The translations under genes were made by a program, and so were the position numbers. A model generated the notes under the pieces. It searched no databases, was not told where the DNA came from, and saw nothing but the letters and a program-made list of their open reading frames with translations. From an uncultured Spirochaetaceae bacterium (GTDB lineage: Bacteria; Spirochaetota; Spirochaetia; Treponematales; Treponemataceae), in the NCBI GenBank assembly GCA_902772605.1, contig CACYBG010000057.1, positions 1-10,974 of the forward strand: 10,974 nucleotides of DNA, read 5' to 3'. Within the stretch, counting starts at the first letter, position 1, and each line of letters starts with the position of its first letter. Positions 6,073 through 10,974 of the stretch are shown here, piece by piece.

Positions 6073-7248
6073 CTACAACATCATCCTGTAGATTTTCGTG
6101 CAGTCGTCTTCATTCAATGTTACAAAACCTGAAATTGATCCTGTCCTTCCGTCTCCATGACAGAGGATTTCAACAAGTTTCGGAATGTCCTCTTCCCTTG
6201 CTCCTAGCTCCGCAAAATTTTTCGGCATGCCGATTGAAATCAAAAACGACCTGAAAGCTTCAATACCTTCCAAAGCCGTAAGTTCAGGATGTTCAAAATC
6301 CATCTGACAGCCCCATACACGGACGGCAACTTTTGCAAAGCGCATGACGTCGTGCTTCATGACATATTTGAAGACGGCCGGCATGGTAACTGCAAGTCCT
6401 GCACCGTGAGCGCAATCGTAAAGTGCCGAAAGTTCATGTTCAATGTTGTGGCTGTTCCAATCCTGACTTCTTCCGACTCCGCATGAATTGTTATGGGCCA
6501 TCATTCCAGCCCACATGATGTTTGCACGCGCTTCATAATTGTTCGGATCTGCTATGACCCTCGGCCCTTCATGTTTCATCGTCAAAAGAAGTGCTTCAAT
6601 CAATCTGTCGGTCACTTCAACTTCCGTCGTGTTCGTAAGGTAACGTTCGTAAAGATGAGCCATTATGTCCGTAATTCCAGCCGCCGACTGATATGCAGGC
6701 AAAGTCTGAGTCAATTCAGGATTCAAGATGCTGAACTTCGGTCTGATTGCATTTCCGCTTGCCCCTCGCTTGAACATTCCGTCTTCCTTGGTGATTACAG
6801 AATCGAGACTTCCTTCACTTCCTGCCGCTGCAATCGTAAGGACAGTTCCGATTGGAAGTGCATTTTCAATCGGTTTACCCATGTAAAAATCCCAGAAGTC
6901 TCCGTCATAAAGAACTCCGGCCGCAATCGCTTTTGCAGAATCAATGACGCTACCACCACCGACCGCCAGGATGAAATCGACATTTTCCTTTTTGCACAAT
7001 TCGATTCCTTCGTAAACAAGTCCGCTCCTAGGATTCGGTTTTACGCCTCCAAGACTCACGTATGATATTCCGGATTTCTTCAACGAAGATTCCACCCTGT
7101 CCAAAAGACCGGAAGCCTTTGCACTTTTTCCGCCGAAGTGAATGAGTACCTTGCTTCCTCCAAATTTTCTGACGTAGTCTCCAGCCTGATTTTCAGACTC
7201 CTTTCCAAAAACAAAAAAAGTCGGTGAATAGAATGTAAAATTTTCCAT
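6073..7248 (-). CDS. Iron-family alcohol/aldehyde dehydrogenase (YqhD/BdhA-like)
   Basis: A 391-residue cytoplasmic NAD(P)H-dependent oxidoreductase of the Fe-ADH superfamily, full length for the family (E. coli YqhD is 387). The N-terminal nucleotide-binding half carries GGGSVIDSAKA (97-107). The C-terminal helical half carries the metal ligands D194, H198 (GITDIMAHLYERY), H267 (SHNIEH) and H281 (CAHGAG), the same residue numbers as I recall for YqhD. Such enzymes reduce short aldehydes to alcohols, either in butanol/fermentation chemistry or to detoxify reactive aldehydes. The ATG at 7248 is preceded by a GGGAG site at eight bases. It stands alone, between the metal-regulated gene and a divergent DNA glycosylase gene. 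Specificity for butanal, furfural or other aldehydes cannot be told. Confidence 0.93.
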   Translation of the reverse strand: MENFTFYSPTFFVFGKESENQAGDYVRKFGGSKVLIHFGGKSAKASGLLDRVESSLKKSGISYVSLGGVKPNPRSGLVYEGIELCKKENVDFILAVGGGSVIDSAKAIAAGVLYDGDFWDFYMGKPIENALPIGTVLTIAAAGSEGSLDSVITKEDGMFKRGASGNAIRPKFSILNPELTQTLPAYQSAAGITDIMAHLYERYLTNTTEVEVTDRLIEALLLTMKHEGPRVIADPNNYEARANIMWAGMMAHNNSCGVGRSQDWNSHNIEHELSALYDCAHGAGLAVTMPAVFKYVMKHDVMRFAKVAVRVWGCQMDFEHPELTALEGIEAFRSFLISIGMPKNFAELGAREEDIPKLVEILCHGDGRTGSISGFVTLNEDDCTKIYRMML

Positions 7249-7284
7249 GGATAAAATCTCCCTTTATGATTTGATGAATATGTA

Positions 7285-7308
7285 TTTAAAGAATAAGCCA
7301 GCTTTAAA
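7285..7308. promoter_or_regulatory. Inverted repeat upstream of the alcohol dehydrogenase
   Basis: TTTAAAG (7285-7291) and CTTTAAA (7302-7308) form a perfect 7-10-7 inverted repeat within 60 bases of the dehydrogenase start. On the minus strand the pair TTAAAG-17-TACATA could serve as a weak promoter across the same bases. It may be an operator for the dehydrogenase gene, but A/T-rich repeats of this size can arise by chance. Confidence 0.25.
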
Positions 7309-7400
7309 AAAAAGGAAAGTAAAATTTCATTTAAAATTGCAAGTTTCCGACAATTTTATCATTATTCGTACCGCATGATTCAGCATTTCATTAAAAAAAT

Positions 7401-7414
7401 CGAAACGCATTTCG
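7401..7414. promoter_or_regulatory. SOS-box-like palindrome before the DNA glycosylase gene
   Basis: CGAAA-cgca-TTTCG has the 5-4-5 geometry of the Gram-positive LexA box CGAAC-N4-GTTCG, with one symmetric change in each half. It lies 10 bp upstream of the -10 of a DNA repair gene, across the -35 region, where a repressor would act. The symmetric substitution touches a normally conserved position, so this is tentative. Confidence 0.3.
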
Positions 7415-7421
7415 CAATTCG

Positions 7422-7430
7422 TGATATAAT
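7422..7430 (+). promoter_or_regulatory. Extended -10 promoter of the deoxyinosine glycosylase gene
   Basis: TG-A-TATAAT is a perfect extended -10 element with no clear -35 at the usual distance. Its end is six bases before the ATG at 7437, so transcription should start on or next to the A of the start codon. No Shine-Dalgarno sequence is present, which fits a leaderless transcript. Confidence 0.55.
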
Positions 7431-7436
7431 CGAACC

Positions 7437-7979
7437 ATGTCTGAAAAAACTCTTATTGAACATCCGCTCGATCCGGTGTGGAATGAGGAAAGCGAAATAC
7501 TGATTTTAGGAACGATGCCGTCACCAAAAAGCCGCGAACTTGGATTCTATTACATGCATCCTCAGAATCGATTCTGGAAAATAATTCCGGCGACATTTGG
7601 AGAAAAGCTTCTGAACGAAAACAATTCTCCCGATTTAAAGTCCGCAATAAATGAAAGGATTGATTTTTTATATCGTCACAAACTTGCACTCTGGGACGTA
7701 CTGCATGCCTGTGAGATTGACGGAGCATCAGACGCATCGATTAAAAAAGCGGTTCCGAATGATTTTAGCCCAATCTTCGAAAAAGCAAAAATCCAAAAAG
7801 TCTTATGCACGGGAAAAACCGCCTTTTCGATTTGGGAAAAGCATTGTGCAGAAAAATATCGACATTACGGATTCAAATCATTCTGCCTTCCAAGCACAAG
7901 CCCTGCAAATGCAAGATGGAGTTCTGAAAAATTGATTTCTGAATACGGAAAAATTCTCCGTCCCGAATTTAATCCATGA
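7437..7979 (+). CDS. DNA-deoxyinosine glycosylase (hypoxanthine-DNA glycosylase, UDG superfamily family 6)
   Basis: A 180-residue enzyme that would cut hypoxanthine (deaminated adenine) from DNA to start base-excision repair. It shows the two family blocks: ILGTMPSPKSRELGFYYMHP (21-42, motif 1, GTMPS in place of the GSFPS seen in many members) followed by QNRFW (43-47), and LPSTSPAN (151-158, motif 2). The length fits the HDG/TIGR04274-type family. It is the only complete gene in the window on the plus strand and is divergent from the alcohol dehydrogenase. Its ATG lacks a ribosome binding site and sits directly behind an extended -10 box. A palindrome like an SOS box lies at 7401-7414. The gene converges on a GNAT gene with a gap of 23 bp and no clear terminator. 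Confidence 0.88.
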   Translation: MSEKTLIEHPLDPVWNEESEILILGTMPSPKSRELGFYYMHPQNRFWKIIPATFGEKLLNENNSPDLKSAINERIDFLYRHKLALWDVLHACEIDGASDASIKKAVPNDFSPIFEKAKIQKVLCTGKTAFSIWEKHCAEKYRHYGFKSFCLPSTSPANARWSSEKLISEYGKILRPEFNP

Positions 7980-8002
7980 CGGATAAATTTCCATTGATGA
8001 TT

Positions 8003-8458
8003 TCAGTTACCGGTCGGAATCGCATCATTGAGGCTTTTGTTCCTGTAATTTAAATTCGTCCGTAAACTGTAACCCATGCTTTCCCAGAAAAGGTTGGCGG
8101 CATCATTATCCTTAAAGACCAGTCCGAATATTTTCTGTATGCCCTCTTTTTTCATTGCGTCCTCGGCCTTGGAAACCAAAGTCCGTGCTATTCCCCTGCG
8201 CTGAAAATCAGGATGAACGCAAAGATGATGAATAAGTCCACGCCGTCCGTCATGTCCCGTCAGAATCGCTCCGATTATTTTTCCATCGGAAACGGCAGCA
8301 AAACATGTGTTCGGATTTCTTGCAATGTAGCGGCTGATTCCCTCCCGACTGTCATCAATAGGATTCAAGGCTCGTTTTGTCTGTTCAACCTGATTCCACA
8401 TTTCAAAAATTTCATCATAATCATCTGCAGTTATAATTCTATACTGAATTTCTTCCAT
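8003..8458 (-). CDS. GNAT family N-acetyltransferase
   Basis: A 151-residue single-domain GNAT protein that would transfer an acetyl group from acetyl-CoA to an unknown amine. The fold is readable: the first strand YRIITADDYDEIFEMW (6-21), strand 4 with LIHHLCVHPDFQ (75-86), the CoA pyrophosphate loop QRRGIA (86-91), and the late NLFWESMGY (122-130) where family members often carry the catalytic tyrosine. The start at 8458 has AGGAAAA seven bases upstream. It lies 18 bp downstream of another GNAT gene, so the two are probably co-transcribed. The sequence pattern is similar to housekeeping-type small-molecule acetyltransferases; the substrate is unknown. Confidence 0.9.
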   Translation of the reverse strand: MEEIQYRIITADDYDEIFEMWNQVEQTKRALNPIDDSREGISRYIARNPNTCFAAVSDGKIIGAILTGHDGRRGLIHHLCVHPDFQRRGIARTLVSKAEDAMKKEGIQKIFGLVFKDNDAANLFWESMGYSLRTNLNYRNKSLNDAIPTGN

Positions 8459-8476
8459 TGATTTTTCCTGTTGTTT

Positions 8477-8923
8477 TTATTTTGCTTTTTTATAAAGGCT
8501 TACATGTATATCAAGGTCGGTAAAGGAGTTTTTCCGATAGAACCGATAGGACGGCTTGTCTTTATCAGTCTGAAGGAAAATGCCAGCAAGCCCCCGTTTC
8601 TTTATGTCTTCCTCAATCATTCCCAAAAACCTTGAACCTATGCCCTGCCCCTGCAAATTCTTTGCAACGCATAATTCATTGATGTTATAATTGGTTCCTT
8701 CCCACCAATGGCGAATTGCTCCCAATGAAAGCGCAACAAGTTTTCCATCCGACAGAAGTCCATAGTTCAAGGAATTATATCCTCCGGACACTTCCCTGAT
8801 ATATTCCATCAATTGCTTTTCATCGCTCCATTCATCATTCCACGGCTCACCCATAAACGCTTCCTTATACAATTGAGCGGCTTCCGAAAGATAAGTTTCA
8901 TCAACAGTTATAAATTCTTCCAT
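8477..8923 (-). CDS. GNAT family N-acetyltransferase
   Basis: A 148-residue GNAT protein when started at the ATG at 8923 (MEEFITVDET). It has the acceptor-side region EAFMGEPWNDEW (21-32), NINELCVAKNLQGQGIG (80-96) with the CoA loop QGQGIG (91-96), and YRFYRKNSF (126-134). The EPWND...W pattern is common in uncharacterised GNATs and distantly recalls aminoglycoside acetyltransferases, but the substrate is not known. An in-frame GTG at 8983 would only translate a ribosome binding site (GTGAGGAGGG), so it is rejected. That strong site instead precedes an out-of-frame ATG at 8969. The chosen ATG has only a weak GGGAAAAG element, suggesting that its expression depends on translation of the small upstream frame. 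Confidence 0.85.
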   Translation of the reverse strand: MEEFITVDETYLSEAAQLYKEAFMGEPWNDEWSDEKQLMEYIREVSGGYNSLNYGLLSDGKLVALSLGAIRHWWEGTNYNINELCVAKNLQGQGIGSRFLGMIEEDIKKRGLAGIFLQTDKDKPSYRFYRKNSFTDLDIHVSLYKKAK

Positions 8924-8969
8924 AATATCTTTTCCCAAAATCATCAATTCCATGCAGAATGACAGGCAT
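8901..8969 (-). CDS. Possible 22-residue leader peptide overlapping the GNAT gene start
   Basis: A strong AGGAGGG site (8980-8974) lies four bases before an ATG at 8969 that opens a frame of 22 codons (MPVILHGIDDFGKRYYGRIY, then N, C and TGA). The frame ends 21 bases inside the GNAT gene, whose own ATG at 8923 lies within it in another frame. It could be a coupling leader peptide, or the strong site could mark an older start lost by frameshift. No homologue is known to me. Confidence 0.25.
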   Translation of the reverse strand: MPVILHGIDDFGKRYYGRIYNC

Positions 8970-8991
8970 GTATCCCTCCTCACGAATCAGT

Positions 8992-9915
8992 TCAATTTAT
9001 TTCCACAAGGAATTTTTCAAGAACTTTTTCCGGATAATACGAAAGCTTTGCTTTCCTTAATCCTTCAATTCCCAGGTCTTCCTCACGATTCAAAAATTCC
9101 GTTCCTGCAATTTTTGAAAATTCATTGTTTATGACTGCATAACCTCCGTCCCGAGCGAAATCGGAAATGCACTTTTCAAAATGGATGTCCGTAACGCTTC
9201 GACTCAAAATGCTCGAAATGCAGAAAGCAACAGGAGTTTCTGAAACAAACAGGATTCCGCCGCTCATTCCGCATGATTTTGAAAGGCATTCAAAATTTTC
9301 GACTGCAAAGAAAATTATTTTTCTTTCGATTTCCAAGTCGGAAAGCAAATCCCCGGATGACGAATCGGACTGAGTTTCCGAAAGCCATTTATCTTCAAGT
9401 TCGCAAACTGCACGGATATTTTCAGAATCCAAACGTTCAAATCTACAGTCGGGATGTTTTGCCTTAAACTGATTGATGTGATTTCTCTTTCTGCCTAATT
9501 TTTTTCCAGGCAATTTGGAAAGATTTTCCGTCCTGTAAATATAGTCTCCGGATTCAGGCATGGATATGATTTTCGCAGACGGAAACATTTCCGCCAGGAT
9601 GTTTTTTTCATCAAGACTTATGTTTAAAAACCTTATGGAAACATCCGACATAAATGCATCTTCCTTCAGTTTTAAGACGGCCTCCTTTACATCGGAAACG
9701 TCCCCCTTGATGTTGTGCGGAAAACTGAAACAAAGGTTTTCGCCTTCATGGAATCTTTCAAAAATCCATCCATCTTCGATTGAAATCTGAGAGCGGAATT
9801 TCTTTTCATACAGAATAGAATTCACGGCTCCATAATTATTTGCAAAAAATTCATTATTGAGTGAACATTCCTGAAGGACATCCAAATCAGAAAGTTCCGG
9901 TATTCTCCAATCCAT
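8992..9915 (-). CDS. DUF2156 / LPG-synthase C-terminal-like protein
   Basis: A 307-residue cytoplasmic protein of the DUF2156 family (PF09924-like), which has a doubled GNAT fold related to the transferase domain of phosphatidylglycerol lysyltransferase. Visible hallmarks are YIYRTENLSKLPGKK (125-139) with KRNHINQF (143-150), and near the end FLNREEDLGIEGLRKAK (274-290) with LSYYPE (291-296). No membrane helices are present, so it is the soluble domain only. Related proteins are thought to move aminoacyl groups, but the function of stand-alone members is unknown. The start at 9915 has only a weak GGCTGTAAG-type site. The gene lies 19 bp downstream of the DinB-like gene, so both are probably in one transcript. 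Confidence 0.85.
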   Translation of the reverse strand: MDWRIPELSDLDVLQECSLNNEFFANNYGAVNSILYEKKFRSQISIEDGWIFERFHEGENLCFSFPHNIKGDVSDVKEAVLKLKEDAFMSDVSIRFLNISLDEKNILAEMFPSAKIISMPESGDYIYRTENLSKLPGKKLGRKRNHINQFKAKHPDCRFERLDSENIRAVCELEDKWLSETQSDSSSGDLLSDLEIERKIIFFAVENFECLSKSCGMSGGILFVSETPVAFCISSILSRSVTDIHFEKCISDFARDGGYAVINNEFSKIAGTEFLNREEDLGIEGLRKAKLSYYPEKVLEKFLVEIN

Positions 9916-9934
9916 CTTACAGCCTTATTTTCGT

Positions 9935-10459
9935 TTAAGCCTTAAAAAGCTTTTCATTCAGCACTGTCAACCCAGTGAACTTATTCCATTCTTTTTTTGA
10001 ACTGAATGTAATTGCGCTTGAAAGTCCAACATGCCACATCAAGTGACGGAACTGCGCAATAATCAATTCGAGCCTTGTGTATTCGCAGTCTTTTGGTTTC
10101 TGAAGCAAGTCATCCGGCGTAATCCTTTCAAAATAAGCGTCGATTTTTGCCTTTACGTAATCCAGATATCCAATAAGTTTTTCGCGTGCAATCACTATGC
10201 TTGAATCGGAAACGTAACCTGCCCGCGCCGGATCGATGACGCTCAGATTTTCCGGGATGCCAAAAAGTTTTTCACCTTCATAAACGTATTCACATGGATT
10301 TATAAAAAACCTGTCCATTGAATGCAGGTAATGAAAAATATATCGCGAATTGTTTTCTCCGTCAAAAACGGTTTCCAAATCAGCCATGGAAATCTGATCC
10401 CTGACATTTATGAAATTTATTTCCTGCTGTTTTTTTATCTGCCTAATGATTTCTTCCAT
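9935..10459 (-). CDS. DinB-like (DinB/YfiT fold) protein
   Basis: A 174-residue four-helix-bundle protein of the DinB/YfiT type. The metal triad is readable: H46 in YLHSMDRFF (44-52), and H139 and H143 in RHLMWHVG (138-145). DinB-fold proteins bind nickel or zinc with such histidines, and some act as thiol-dependent transferases or hydrolases in detoxification. The start at 10459 has a strong GGAGGTG site seven bases upstream. It is followed at 19 bp by the DUF2156 gene. The helix AREKLIGYLDYVKAKIDAYF (91-110) and the loop ITPDDLLQ fit the family pattern. The substrate is unknown. Confidence 0.8.
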   Translation of the reverse strand: MEEIIRQIKKQQEINFINVRDQISMADLETVFDGENNSRYIFHYLHSMDRFFINPCEYVYEGEKLFGIPENLSVIDPARAGYVSDSSIVIAREKLIGYLDYVKAKIDAYFERITPDDLLQKPKDCEYTRLELIIAQFRHLMWHVGLSSAITFSSKKEWNKFTGLTVLNEKLFKA

Positions 10460-10538
10460 TTCGCAACACCTCCTATGAATTTTTCATCCTTTTATGAAAT
10501 CCGAAAAAATTTCATACCCGATAACTGATACAAGAAAT

Positions 10539-10974
10539 TTAAAATCCAACATGCGGATCCAATTCCTTCCGTAAATATATCATGTCGACAAGCTTCACTC
10601 CAGCTTCATAAATCGGATGGTCGTAATTATCCGTAAAAAAATCCTTTACGACATGATGACGTTTAAAACCGCATTTTTCGTAAAACGGAATCGTAAGGGG
10701 ACTGTCTCCCGTTCCAACCTGAAGCACATTGAAATCGCCGTTGAATTTTTCCTCGATGAACGAAATGAGTTTTCTTCCGAATCCCTTTCCCTGCATTTCC
10801 GGATTTGTCGCAATGTTTTTTATTTCCAGAACACCGTCACCCTCATCAGTGACAACGCACTCAGCCTGCACTCCATGTTCATCCAAAACAAACATGCGCC
10901 CGCGTTCCAAATATCGGTCAATCATTTCTTCCTGTTCATCCGCAAGAAAAAGAAGCGGCATATAATCCTTTTTA
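10539..10974 (-). CDS. GNAT family N-acetyltransferase, 5' end outside the window
   Basis: The frame is open to the right edge and encodes a GNAT domain: helix 1 PLLFLADEQEEMIDRYLERG, acceptor strands AECVVTDEGDGVLEIKNIAT (33-52, counted from the methionine at 10961), CoA loop QGKGFG (57-62) and FYEKCGF (93-99). A methionine at 10961 would give 140 residues with a weak AAGGA site, but the first beta strand of a GNAT fold would then be missing, and related proteins that I recall have about ten or more residues before MPLL. The upstream codons (K-K-D-Y) remain open, so the real start probably lies beyond the window. A 79-bp gap, with small A/T-rich inverted repeats but no strong terminator, separates it from the DinB-like gene. 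Confidence 0.8.
   Translation of the reverse strand, partial: KKDYMPLLFLADEQEEMIDRYLERGRMFVLDEHGVQAECVVTDEGDGVLEIKNIATNPEMQGKGFGRKLISFIEEKFNGDFNVLQVGTGDSPLTIPFYEKCGFKRHHVVKDFFTDNYDHPIYEAGVKLVDMIYLRKELDPHVGF

Noticed and set aside
6493..7065. A 190-codon plus-strand open frame.
   Set aside because: It is entirely antisense to the alcohol dehydrogenase, which is full length with all metal ligands, and its predicted peptide is rich in Cys, Arg, His and Ser as in antisense frames.
8924..8983. GTG start at 8983 for the second GNAT.
   Set aside because: The GTG lies within the ribosome binding site itself and the added residues precede the normal GNAT beginning.
10460..10538. Inverted repeats such as ATGAAA...TTTCAT between the third GNAT and the DinB-like gene.
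   Set aside because: The stems are short and purely A/T-rich with no following T run in a useful position, so no terminator or operator is called.
8003..10974. Integron cassette array (known from Treponema denticola), suggested by the series of small GNAT genes.
   Set aside because: Most gaps are only 18-68 bp, with no attC-like inverted repeats between genes and no integrase in view.

Overview
The window looks like a chromosomal segment of a host-associated spirochaete, most likely Treponema. This is inferred from moderate-to-low GC, A/T-rich wobble positions, a lipoprotein signal with a loose lipobox (F-G-T-G-C), and a GC-rich hairpin element of a kind I associate with treponemal genomes. 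No rRNA, tRNA, CRISPR array, transposase or phage gene is visible. Nearly all genes are on the minus strand.

Left part (1-5253): the last 42 codons of an unidentified plus-strand gene end at 128. They are followed by a GC-rich block with three consecutive stem-loops (about 141-258). Next comes a complete five-gene minus-strand operon for a nickel/peptide-type ABC importer: a lipoprotein binding protein, two permeases and two ATPases, in the order A-B-C-D-F, with overlaps or gaps of a few bases. The first ATPase gene has a run of 20 A residues just after its start codon, where loss or gain of one base would end translation within about 20 codons.

Middle part (5254-7436): a short membrane protein with a His/Cys-rich outer loop lies upstream of the importer. 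Its promoter, TTGACT-17-TAATAT, is bracketed by two near-identical Fur/Zur-type palindromes spaced exactly 50 bp apart. This layout suggests a metal-repressed gene and, by proximity, a metal or metallophore role for the importer. Upstream of it is a YqhD/BDH-type iron-family alcohol dehydrogenase with all four metal ligands.

Right part (7437-10974): a plus-strand family 6 uracil-DNA-glycosylase-superfamily enzyme (deoxyinosine glycosylase) appears to be expressed from an extended -10 promoter with no leader. A palindrome resembling an SOS box lies just upstream of its -10. Facing it is a minus-strand run of small enzymes: two GNAT acetyltransferases, a DUF2156 (LPG synthase C-terminal-like) protein, a DinB-fold protein, and a third GNAT whose 5' end lies beyond the window. 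They look like a loosely spaced set of accessory small-molecule or resistance-type enzymes; no shared pathway is evident.

The observations most worth following are the paired metalloregulator operators with the small His/Cys membrane protein, the poly(A) tract in the transporter ATPase gene, and the hairpin element at the left end.
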